Source of the DNA: Actinomycetes bacterium
GTDB lineage: Bacteria; Actinomycetota; Actinomycetes; Streptosporangiales; Streptosporangiaceae
Length of the DNA: 46,127 bases
Direction: 5' to 3'
NCBI GenBank assembly: GCA_021793235.1
Contig: JAJYTD010000035.1
Location: 1-46,127 of the forward strand
Numbering within the stretch: the stretch's first letter is position 1; every line of letters starts with the position of its first letter. Under the pieces are notes generated by a model. That model ran no database searches and was not told the DNA's origin. It saw nothing but the letters and a program-made list of their open reading frames with translations. This document shows positions 32,368 to 40,697 of the stretch, piece by piece. Both the position numbers and the translations under genes were made by a program.

Positions 32368-33504
32368 GTCCTCCAGCCTAGGGTGTCGGCATCGGTGCCC
32401 CGGCCAGTCAGAGCCGCCGCTGTCCGAGGCGGCGGCTGAGCTCGTGGCACGCGCATCGGAGACCGGCCAGATCTCCTCAAGCCATTCCGGACTGAACGGC
32501 TCCCAGGTGACACCGGCGCGCAGCGCCTGGCGAACCAGCCGCGCCATCGAATAGTCCGGATCGACCTCCTGAACACGGTCCAAAGCGACATCGGCCAGCG
32601 CGGTATCCCCGCGTGTCCAGGCGGCGACCGCCAGCAGCGAAGCGGGAGCGGCCGCGTACTCCGCCTCCACATGCCGTACGACCTGCCGCCACAGGAGCAC
32701 GTGCGCCTCGGCGGTGTCCGTGTCGATGCGCGCCCAGGCCTCGTCGCGGACCCGGATACAGGCGAGCAGCACACCGATCCACGCGATGTGGTCGAGGTCT
32801 TTGGGCGCCCCTCCCAAGCGCGCGGCCTCGATGGCCTCGCGGACTACTCGAACGCCTTCGGCGCGAAATTCCGGACCGAAGGGGTCGTGGTCTTCTGGGG
32901 GCGCCCGGTGCCGCAGCAGATCGGCACGTTGTTCCGCACGCCTGGTCGCCGCCTCCACCCGTGTTCGGTCCGCGCCTTGTACGGGCCGCAGGAACGCGCG
33001 GATCTCATCACGGCCGCGCCACGCGCTGAGCCCATTGGCCACCGCGGCGGCCGATACCCACGAGGAGGCGGAGTCGACGGCGGCGCCTTCGGTCGGGCAG
33101 CACCCGGCAAAGCCGCACAGGTAGGACCAGTAGCGCCCGCCTGTGACCCGGAGTGCCTCCCGCACGACCACACCGGTGTCGTCGCCCGCCTCGCGCAGGG
33201 CGTCCACGCACGGCGTGACCGCCGCTGCACTCCCGTACCCGACGACGAGCGCGGCCTCGCAGCCCTGGGTCTGCAACGTACGGGCGACGTGGTCGGCCAT
33301 GTCCCGTGCGTGTTCCACGAGCTCTGCGGTCAGGTCGCAGCGGAAGGTGGTGTGCAATCGGCCGGTCGGCCCACGCAGGCCCAATACGAGCAGCATGTCC
33401 GATGGGTGGAAGCCGAGGAGGTAGGGGACCGCCGCGATGATGTCGGCGGGTTCGCTGAGGGTGAGGGCGGTCGGAAACAGGGACTGTTCGTCGTTGGTAA
33501 CCAT
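32368..33504 (-). CDS. DUF4192 protein, in frame with ettA and lacking its own stop
   Basis: From ATG 33504 the frame reads MVTNDEQSLFPTALTLSEPA and then ADIIAAVPYLLGFHPSDMLL, the hallmark of actinobacterial DUF4192 proteins, which are about 380 residues and of unknown function. It remains open to the last codon before the ettA ATG and continues into ettA, giving a 933-residue frame. The last 30 residues are low complexity (TSSAAASDSGGSDWPGH). In a shifted frame a TGA and a TAG lie just before the ettA ribosome binding site, so a one- or two-base frameshift may have removed the normal stop. A true fusion protein is the alternative. Confidence 0.8.
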
Positions 33505-33571
33505 GTATCCACGGTCGGCACCAGGCTCCGGTCTCGCCAAACGCGATTGGGAGGCTGTGGACAACCGGTGA

Positions 33572-34906
33572 TCAAAGACGCCGCACGGCAGCCCCCGGTT
33601 CTTCCGCGGGCTCGCACTCCTCCGTCTGCTGCGGGGGGATGATCGGCGCCCGGATGACCGGCAGGCACACACGGTTGCGGCCCGCGTCCTTGGCCCGGTA
33701 AAGAGCCAGGTCAGCGGCTGTCAACAGCTGAACGAGGTCATCACCGTGGAGGCCGAGCACGGCCACTCCGATCGAGACCGTCACTGTCGCGCTCACCTCA
33801 CCGGACCTCGGCACCACCTGTGCGACCCTCACCCGCAGCCGCTCCGCGACACGGCAGGCCTCGGCCGTGTCGGCTCCGGGTATCAGCACCGCGAACTCCT
33901 CACCGCCGAACCGCCCGATCACGTCCGACTGGCGCAGTTGGTGGGTGATGGTGGTGGCGACGTCGAGCAGCACCTTGTCGCCGAACAGGTGCCCGTGCGC
34001 GTCATTCACCCTCTTGAAGTGGTCGACGTCGGCGAGCAGCACCGCCACCGATATCCGCGATCGGCGTGCACGCGCGAGCACGGCCCCGGCCTCCGCCTCC
34101 CATGTCCCGGCGTTGAGCAGTCCGGTCTTGGGGTCCGTGCGCGCCGCCGTCTGGAGCTGCTGGAACAGCAGACTGCGCTGCTGCAGCAGTACCGGGGGCA
34201 GTACGAGGACCAGGAGGGCCGCCGATATCCCCGCCAGGATGGCGACGGTCACGCCGACGCACAGCTCGACGCCGCCGACCATGACGGCCTCACGGTCCCA
34301 CGGCCGGCTCTGCCACGGGGGCTCGACCCCGCCCAGCCGCCCGCCCATCGCCAGCACACTCCTGTCCACGGCGATGAACAGTGCGCAGCAGAGGACGGCG
34401 AGGAACACTCCGCGCCCGGTGGTCAGCACTTCTTGGGCGATCCGCGTCGGTGCGCCGACCGCCGCGGTCATGTCACCGGTGAGTACGGTGTGGAAGACCA
34501 TCGAGGCGGTGAATCCGGAGAGCGCGACCGAGGCCGCGCCCAGCACCCTCTGGTGCGCCGCGGCGCACCGGATGCGCAGGTGCAGCAAGAGGAAGACCGG
34601 GATGGGGATGATCAGCGAGTACACCGGGGGCAGCAGCAGTATCGTGGGAAACCACCACGCCCCGAGCAGACCGCGGGTCAAGCCCGGCGCGGTACCGAGG
34701 CGGCGCATGGTCTCCACGTAGATCGCGGCGCACAGCACCAAAGCGCCGAATATACCGATCTCCTCGGACCTGGCGGGAGTGAGCAGCGGCACTGCTGCGC
34801 CGAACACCAGGACGCAGGCCAGCATGGCACCTATGAAGCATGTCCGCGCCCATCGGTCGGTCCGAGATGGTTGACAACCGACAGCGTCTCGATCTGCCAC
34901 CGTCAC
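33572..34906 (-). CDS. Membrane-anchored diguanylate cyclase (GGDEF)
   Basis: A 444-residue protein synthesising cyclic di-GMP. The N-terminal about 250 residues have six to seven hydrophobic segments and no recognised sensor domain. The GGDEF domain follows: ADVDHFKRVNDAHGHLFGD, then RQSDVIGRFGGEEF with the active-site GGEEF near 331 and an intact RxxD inhibitory site exactly five residues before it, so product feedback is expected. No EAL domain. Start GTG 34906 follows GGAGAGAGAACC. In actinomycetes c-di-GMP controls development. DUF4192 lies 67 bases downstream on the same strand. Confidence 0.93.
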   Translation of the reverse strand: MTVADRDAVGCQPSRTDRWARTCFIGAMLACVLVFGAAVPLLTPARSEEIGIFGALVLCAAIYVETMRRLGTAPGLTRGLLGAWWFPTILLLPPVYSLIIPIPVFLLLHLRIRCAAAHQRVLGAASVALSGFTASMVFHTVLTGDMTAAVGAPTRIAQEVLTTGRGVFLAVLCCALFIAVDRSVLAMGGRLGGVEPPWQSRPWDREAVMVGGVELCVGVTVAILAGISAALLVLVLPPVLLQQRSLLFQQLQTAARTDPKTGLLNAGTWEAEAGAVLARARRSRISVAVLLADVDHFKRVNDAHGHLFGDKVLLDVATTITHQLRQSDVIGRFGGEEFAVLIPGADTAEACRVAERLRVRVAQVVPRSGEVSATVTVSIGVAVLGLHGDDLVQLLTAADLALYRAKDAGRNRVCLPVIRAPIIPPQQTEECEPAEEPGAAVRRL

Positions 34907-35062
34907 GTGGTTCTCTCTCCGCTCGCCTTAGGGCACCCGCTGGACAACAGCGACTGAGACTACGGAATCACAGTCAGTGACACTTTAATCGCCGAATGTT
35001 TACCGGCGGGAGGAAATGGCTACATTGGCGGCACATTCGTGTTCGGCAGCCGGCAGCCGCGG

Positions 35063-35102
35063 CACGAACGGACGTGGGCGGTTCCGCCCACGTCCGTTCG
35101 TG
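35063..35102 (-). terminator. 19-bp perfect hairpin ending the dynamin-like operon
   Basis: Arms 35063-35081 and 35084-35102 are perfect reverse complements with only two unpaired bases between them. It starts 16 bases after the stop codon of the second dynamin-like gene, the place expected for a strong intrinsic terminator without a T-run. Confidence 0.8.
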
Positions 35103-35117
35103 CTCGTCCGGCAGAAG

Positions 35118-37412
35118 TCAGGCGTCGCGCGCCTGGGCCGCAGCGAGCGCCCGGCTGAATTCTCGGTAGCGCTGCAGTTCCTGTTCCACCGGAACGATGA
35201 TCCGTTCCTCGGCCATGGCCCGTACGCGTTCGGTGCTCTTCAGCTCCACCTGCTCGCGGCGCTGCGCGGCAGCGACCGACACCAGGTTCCGACAGCCCAC
35301 GTCGGTCAGCCAGCCAACGGCCGGGGTCGCCACGACGATGGCCGCGGCGAACCCGATGAGCACCGGATCGTCGAACATCCCGATACCCGTCAATCCACCG
35401 CCGAGCCAACTGACCGCCAGCGTCCCCAGCCAGGCCAGCCCCACACCGGTGAAGGCGACAAGTAGGTACTGCACGATACGGACGGTCTGCCACCAGGACG
35501 GCGTGTCCTCGGGGTTGGGCACGGTACCGGCGATCACGTTCCCCAGTTCCCCGGGCAGATCGGGCGTGCTCGTGCGGGCGGCCGCCCGCACCCGCCGGGG
35601 CCACGGAGAGGGAAGGGATCCGGCGGTTCGGTCCGCGACCTCGGCCGCGATTCTCTCGATCTCGGCCTCTTGGGCTTCGATAGGGCCAATGGACGTCTTG
35701 TCACCGCTGTCTCGCAGGAAGTCCATCCGAGCCACGCGAAGCGGATCCCGGCGCAGTTTGCGCACCCAGCGGGCCACCGGCCAGCCCACGCGCCGGCTCC
35801 CCCGCTGTTCGTGCGCCGTCTCGGCGGTGTCGGCGATCGCGGGCGCACCGCCGGCCTCCAACAGATCGTCCACCAGGCGCTGGCGCACGTCATCAGGGAC
35901 TCGGGGCTCGACGTCGTCCGCACCGTGGTAGCGCTCGAACCCATCGACGACACTGTCCAGGTCGGCCACGAGCCGGTCGATCAGCGCACGCCGTTCGCCC
36001 ACCGTCTCGATCAGCAGCTCGCGCAGTCCGCTGACGCCCTGCCCGGTCACGGTCGAGGTGGTGAGGACATGCGTTTGCACGCCGGACTCGGTCTCCAGCA
36101 GCCGCCGCAGGTCGGTGAGCAGCTCCTCGAGTTCCTCGGGCTCCACCCGATCGACCTGGTTGAGCACGGCCACCGTGACCGCCTCATACCCCGGCATCTC
36201 GGCGAGGTAGCGGTGGTGCACCGCCGCGTCGGCGTATTTCTGCGGGTCGAGCACCCACACCAGCAGGTCGACCGAACCGATCAGGCGGTCGGCCTCCGAG
36301 GTGTGGAGGGCCTGCACCGAGTCGTGGTCAGGAAGGTCGAGCAGAATCAGGCCCGACAGTTCAGAACCGTCCTTGTCGAGCTCGCTGGTCCGGGAGTGCC
36401 GGTTGCGCCGCGGGACACCGAGCCACTCGAGCAGGTTGTCGGCACCTTCGTTGCCCCAGACGCAGGCATGCGCTGCGGAAGTGGTCGGACGGGTAATGCC
36501 GACACGGGAGAAGTCCAACCCGCACAACGCGTTGAACAACGACGACTTGCCGCTTCCGGTGCCTCCCGCGAGCGCGACCACGGTGTGCTCGCCAGACAGC
36601 CGCAGTCGGGCGCCGGCGTGGTTGAGCACATGCCGTGCGCGCTCGATGACCTCGGGATCGAAGTCGTCGCGGCCGATGCTGACGATTGTCGCCAGCGAGT
36701 CGAGGCGGGCGATGAGCTCTTCACGCGTCGTTTCCGGCATCGGCTGCCAGAATTCACGCGTGGTGGGGCGGTACTCCTCGTTCTCTCTCGTGGTCGCGGC
36801 AGGGCCGTCCGCGGGCTCGAAGACGGTCCGGCGCGCGGCGATCATGGTGCGGCCGTCGTCCTCAGCCAGGCTTCCCACCCAGTCCGCGAGTCGGTCGGGA
36901 TCGTCCGGATCCGCACCGTCGGCGGCGGTCTGGGCGGGGGCGGCGTGGCGCCTGTGGGAACCCCGTGCGGGCTTTGCCGCCCCATGGGTCTCACCGGCCG
37001 CTTCGGCCTGCTCGGCCGTATCGGCCTCCCGGCCCTTCTGCCGCCCGGTGTTTTCCGTGTCGACCGCGGTCGCCGTGTCCGTCACCACCTCCGGGTCCGG
37101 CCCGGCCGTCTCCGTGGTGGCAGCGGTGGCCGCGGCGTGCCCCTCGCTGGACCGCCGCTCGACAACGCGGCGCAGGGCCGGATGGGAGTCCGCGGGCGGA
37201 CCGACCGGCCGGCTGTGCGGCCAGGCCTCGCCTGCGGAGGAGCCCCGCCCCGTGGCCGGGTGCTCTCCGGACGGCACGACGTACCCGTTCCAGGCCCCCT
37301 GCTCGCTGTGCTCCGTCTCCGGGACAGGCTGCCGGGATCCCGGGGCGGCCGCCTGGGCCTTCGCCGTGTCCGGCTCCTCATCGGTGTGAGCGGGATTCCG
37401 CTGAGTGGTCAT
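35118..37412 (-). CDS. Dynamin-like GTPase with C-terminal membrane segments
   Basis: A 764-residue GTPase. The first about 230 residues are disordered, Pro/Thr/Glu/Ala-rich. The GTPase domain has G1 GGTGSGKSS near 281, G3 LDLPDHDS and G4 NQVD. A helical region follows, and near residues 645-705 two hydrophobic segments (LLVAFTGVGLAWLGTLAVSW and DDPVLIGFAAAIVVATP). This fits the membrane-bound partner of the adjacent dynamin-like pairs known in Streptomyces (DynA/DynB), which stabilise FtsZ rings in sporulation septa; that role here is inference. The ATG overlaps the upstream gene's stop as ATGA. Confidence 0.82.
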   Translation of the reverse strand: MTTQRNPAHTDEEPDTAKAQAAAPGSRQPVPETEHSEQGAWNGYVVPSGEHPATGRGSSAGEAWPHSRPVGPPADSHPALRRVVERRSSEGHAAATAATTETAGPDPEVVTDTATAVDTENTGRQKGREADTAEQAEAAGETHGAAKPARGSHRRHAAPAQTAADGADPDDPDRLADWVGSLAEDDGRTMIAARRTVFEPADGPAATTRENEEYRPTTREFWQPMPETTREELIARLDSLATIVSIGRDDFDPEVIERARHVLNHAGARLRLSGEHTVVALAGGTGSGKSSLFNALCGLDFSRVGITRPTTSAAHACVWGNEGADNLLEWLGVPRRNRHSRTSELDKDGSELSGLILLDLPDHDSVQALHTSEADRLIGSVDLLVWVLDPQKYADAAVHHRYLAEMPGYEAVTVAVLNQVDRVEPEELEELLTDLRRLLETESGVQTHVLTTSTVTGQGVSGLRELLIETVGERRALIDRLVADLDSVVDGFERYHGADDVEPRVPDDVRQRLVDDLLEAGGAPAIADTAETAHEQRGSRRVGWPVARWVRKLRRDPLRVARMDFLRDSGDKTSIGPIEAQEAEIERIAAEVADRTAGSLPSPWPRRVRAAARTSTPDLPGELGNVIAGTVPNPEDTPSWWQTVRIVQYLLVAFTGVGLAWLGTLAVSWLGGGLTGIGMFDDPVLIGFAAAIVVATPAVGWLTDVGCRNLVSVAAAQRREQVELKSTERVRAMAEERIIVPVEQELQRYREFSRALAAAQARDA

Positions 37413-39199
37413 CGCGCTATCTCAAGGTTGTACGTGGCTTGGTAGAGCTGGACGGCATCGGTCTCTCGTGGCAGAGCCACGGCCGCCAGGGTGTCGGTGA
37501 AGCGGGCCCGTTCCTCATCCAGCAGTACATTGATACGTCGGCGCAGGTCGTTCTGTGCCGCTGCGCCAATGTTACGCAGTGAGTCGGCGCTGAACAGTCC
37601 TTTCAGCAGCCGCTGCGGCGGCGGACCGGCGCCGCGTGCCGCCGTGGTCTCCACGGCACCGTATCCGAGCAGGTCGATAATGAGAACGAGGGCGAACGCC
37701 TCTTTGTCGAAGGTGACGGACCGCGCCACCGACCGCTTGGTGGTCCCGTCGGCGGCGATCATCTCCCCCACCTGACGCTGCCATTCGGCCATCGTCTCGC
37801 GGATACGGGCCGCCAGGGCCGCGGACGGCCTACGGCCTCCGGAGCGCTCGACCAGCTCCCCGGCACCGGGGATGGTCTCCCAGTGGTCTACGACCTGCTC
37901 TGCCGCGCGTTCGGCTGTCGCGAGCACCAGCGACTCCAGACTGTCGAGCACGGCCTGTTCGAGGGCCCGCACGCGCGAGGCCGCGTCCTCCTCGACCGTC
38001 CTCGCCTTGCGCTTGCCGCGCATCCGCATGGTGCGTACCAGTTCTCCGCTGGCGGCGATGTCCTGCCATCGGGCGAGCAGGTTGCCGCGGAGCAGCGACC
38101 CGTCCTGGACGGAGGCGCCGATGGAGGCGACCGCGGCATTGTAAGCCTCGCTCACGGCCGTCTCGAGCGTCCTCCCGACCTCGACCTGCACTTCGACCTG
38201 TTTGGCGAGTTCTGGCACGCGGGTGCGGAAGCTGTCGACGACACCGATGAACGTACGGCGGGACACACGGTCGCGCTGTGCGAGGTCGCTGGCGACGTCG
38301 GCCAGGTAATCCCGGATGTGGTCGGCGACGTTGGGCCGAAAGCGCTCTCCGGTGATCTGGTCGGTCTCTGGAATAGCGAACCGTGCCGCGTTGCCGAGTC
38401 CGTTGGCCTGCAGCATCGCGCTGAAGTGGCCGAGCAGTTGGCGGCGCCCCCGTCGGGGCACCCGTGACAGCACGACGGCCAACGAGGTGTCCCGGTCCCG
38501 GGCGACCTGGAGGAACTCCCACACGCGGGCATCGGCATAGCGGCGGCTGGTGGTGACGAACACCCACAGGTCCGCTGCGTCGAGGAATTTCGCGGCGAAC
38601 TCGTGGTGTGCTGAGACAGCGGAGTCCACGTCGGGAGTGTCGAGCAGGGCCACACCTTCGGGCATGGCGTCGCTGGCTGCGAGCACGAGCATGCCGTCCT
38701 TGCCGGGCATGGCAAGGCCCTGTTGGCGTACGCGCGGCAGCGTGGGCAGAAACGAGGCTTCGCTGAACCAGTCGACGTCGGCCGGGTTGCAGGCCAGCAC
38801 GGGGCTGTTGGTGGTGGGCCGACGAACGCCGGTGGTGGTCACCTGCTCTCCGACCAGACTGTTGACCAGGGTGGACTTCCCGGCCCCGGTGGATCCGGCA
38901 ACGGCGATCAGCAGCGGCGTGTCGGGCCGCCGTACGCGCGGCAGGACATAGTCTTCGAGCTGGTGAAGGACATCGGTGCGCGCGCTGATACCTTCGCTCG
39001 CACCGGGCAGTCCTTCCGCGAACGTCAGGTCCCGGATTCGGGTGCGGAGCTCTTCGAGTACCTTTTCGAACCGTGTGTCAGTGGCGGTTCCGCGGTGCTT
39101 GGCACCCTTCCTCTTCCGGGCGGGTTCCTGGGAGGCCTCATCCCGCGGCGCTTGTTCGCCCGTCCCTGTCACTTCCGGCATTGCAGGCGGCCGGGGCAT
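37409..39199 (-). CDS. Dynamin-like GTPase, soluble partner
   Basis: A 596-residue GTPase. G1 AGSTGAGKST is near residue 99, GVRRPTTNSPVLA carries the G2 Thr, LLDTPDVDS is G3, followed by a long helical stalk-like part and no clear transmembrane helix. It heads a two-gene unit joined by an ATGA overlap to the second GTPase, consistent with a heteromeric dynamin pair. I chose ATG 39199 after GGCGGAAG; a GTG at 39235 would add 12 residues but lacks a ribosome binding site. It begins 61 bases after cysG ends. Confidence 0.8.
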   Translation of the reverse strand: MPRPPAMPEVTGTGEQAPRDEASQEPARKRKGAKHRGTATDTRFEKVLEELRTRIRDLTFAEGLPGASEGISARTDVLHQLEDYVLPRVRRPDTPLLIAVAGSTGAGKSTLVNSLVGEQVTTTGVRRPTTNSPVLACNPADVDWFSEASFLPTLPRVRQQGLAMPGKDGMLVLAASDAMPEGVALLDTPDVDSAVSAHHEFAAKFLDAADLWVFVTTSRRYADARVWEFLQVARDRDTSLAVVLSRVPRRGRRQLLGHFSAMLQANGLGNAARFAIPETDQITGERFRPNVADHIRDYLADVASDLAQRDRVSRRTFIGVVDSFRTRVPELAKQVEVQVEVGRTLETAVSEAYNAAVASIGASVQDGSLLRGNLLARWQDIAASGELVRTMRMRGKRKARTVEEDAASRVRALEQAVLDSLESLVLATAERAAEQVVDHWETIPGAGELVERSGGRRPSAALAARIRETMAEWQRQVGEMIAADGTTKRSVARSVTFDKEAFALVLIIDLLGYGAVETTAARGAGPPPQRLLKGLFSADSLRNIGAAAQNDLRRRINVLLDEERARFTDTLAAVALPRETDAVQLYQATYNLEIAR

Positions 39200-39259
39200 T
39201 GCGCTTCCGCCCTTCTCATCAGTCTTCGCAGTCACAGAACCCGGTTCCCATCAAGGGAC

Positions 39260-40543
39260 TCATCGCTGGGGGCTGTCCGGCGTACCGGTCCACGGCGCCG
39301 AACCGTTACGTCCCTCGTGCAGTATGTCAAGATCCCGGGCAACGTTCACCACCTCTCCGATGACGATGACCGCGGGCGACCGCACCCCGGCCTCCTCCGC
39401 TACCCGTGCGATGGTCGCCAGAGTCGCAACGACCGTGCTCTGGGTCGGCAGGGTCGCGTCCTGCACGAGCGCGACCGGGGTCTCCGGTGCGCGCCCGTGC
39501 CCGATGAGCGTATCCGCGATGTCGGCGACGCGTTCGACACCCATCAGCGCCACAACGGTGCCCTCCGACTGGGCGAGCGCCGCCCAGTCGACGGTGGAGC
39601 GGGGGTCTCCAGGGGCCACGTGCGCGGAGACGACGTGCACATCCTGGGACACGCCGCGGTGCGTGACCGGAATACCCGTACTCGCGGGGGCGGCGAAAGC
39701 GCTGGTCACACCGGGCACCACAATTACGGGGACGCCCGCCGCGGCGCAGGCGGCGGCCTCCTCCCCGCCGCGGCCGAACAGGAAGGAGTCGCCGCCCTTG
39801 AGCCGGACGACGAATCTGCCCTCCCTGGCGTGTTCGACCAGGATCCGGTTGATCTCGTCCTGGGCCATGGACCGGCCGTAGGGGATCTTGGCGGCGTCAA
39901 TGATCTCGACGTCACCGGGAAGCTGGTCGAGCAGGGAGGTAGGGGCGAGGCGGTCGACCACGACCACGTCGGCCTGTGCCAGTAGCTGGCGACCGCGCAC
40001 CGTGATCAGCCCGGGGTCTCCCGGACCACCGCCGACCAGCGCCACGCCGCGCAGCCGCTCTCGCCCGCGACGCGCGTCCAGTGTGCCGTCGGCGAGCCCC
40101 TCGGTGATGGCGTCGCGCAGACCTGCCGCCCGGCGCGGATCCCCGTTGGCCACCACGCCGACGGTGGCACCGGCGGCCGTACCACTGGCGGGAGTCCAGG
40201 CGGTGGAGGCGTGCCGGTCGTCGGCACGCACACACCACACGCGGGCGGCCTCGGCCTCCTCAGCGACCGCGGCGTTGACCTCGGGCGCGTCCGTGGCGAC
40301 GTGCACGAGCCAGAAGTCGGCAAGGCGACCGCCGTTCACGTCGCCACTCTCGAAAGCGCGCCGGTGCCAGGTGATACGCCCCGACGCGGCCAAGTCCGCC
40401 AAGGCCGTGGTCACCTCCGGGGAGACCAGGGTGACACGGGCTCCGGCTTCGAGGAGCACGGGGACACGCCGCTGAGCCACACGGCCACCGCCCACGACCA
40501 GCACGTCGCGGCCGTCCATGCGCAAGCCGAGAAGGTAGGTCAC
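39260..40543 (-). CDS. cysG: Sirohaem/precorrin-2 synthase (Met8-CobA fusion)
   Basis: A 427-residue two-domain enzyme. Residues 1-160 are the NAD-dependent precorrin-2 dehydrogenase/ferrochelatase part (DVLVVGGGRVAQRRVPVLL). From about 170 comes uroporphyrinogen-III C-methyltransferase: VGGGPGDPGLITVRG, GGDSFLFGRGGEE and VPGVTSAFA. It makes precorrin-2, the branch point to sirohaem and cobalamin, and fits the neighbouring cobalamin genes. It is close to the E. coli CysG length (457) but slightly shorter in the Met8 part. GTG 40543 follows GGAGGG by nine bases. It has a candidate promoter of its own. Confidence 0.93.
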   Translation of the reverse strand: MTYLLGLRMDGRDVLVVGGGRVAQRRVPVLLEAGARVTLVSPEVTTALADLAASGRITWHRRAFESGDVNGGRLADFWLVHVATDAPEVNAAVAEEAEAARVWCVRADDRHASTAWTPASGTAAGATVGVVANGDPRRAAGLRDAITEGLADGTLDARRGRERLRGVALVGGGPGDPGLITVRGRQLLAQADVVVVDRLAPTSLLDQLPGDVEIIDAAKIPYGRSMAQDEINRILVEHAREGRFVVRLKGGDSFLFGRGGEEAAACAAAGVPVIVVPGVTSAFAAPASTGIPVTHRGVSQDVHVVSAHVAPGDPRSTVDWAALAQSEGTVVALMGVERVADIADTLIGHGRAPETPVALVQDATLPTQSTVVATLATIARVAEEAGVRSPAVIVIGEVVNVARDLDILHEGRNGSAPWTGTPDSPQR

Positions 40544-40581
40544 CGAGGCTGCCCTCCAGATCTGCGTACGTACCCCTCCAC

Positions 40582-40610
40582 GCTATGAGGCGGTATGCGC
40601 CGATGCCCAA
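40582..40610 (-). promoter_or_regulatory. Candidate cysG promoter
   Basis: On the minus strand TTGGGC (40610-40605) and CATAGC (40587-40582) are 17 bases apart, about 40 bases before the cysG start. The -10 equals the one in the MerR-type promoter at 23835. The -35 match is weak. Confidence 0.3.
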
Positions 40611-40697
40611 AAATACCGTGTCAAGCCCGGGGTGCACGCACACGTCACCGCGACCCGGCGCGTCTTGTGCCTTCCTCCACTCTAGACGGCGCCCTGG

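Noticed and set aside
35016-35465. Plus-strand frame with GGGAGGAA directly before ATG
   Set aside because: The ribosome binding site touches the start codon, the frame runs through the terminator hairpin and antisense to the dynamin-like gene, and the protein looks random.
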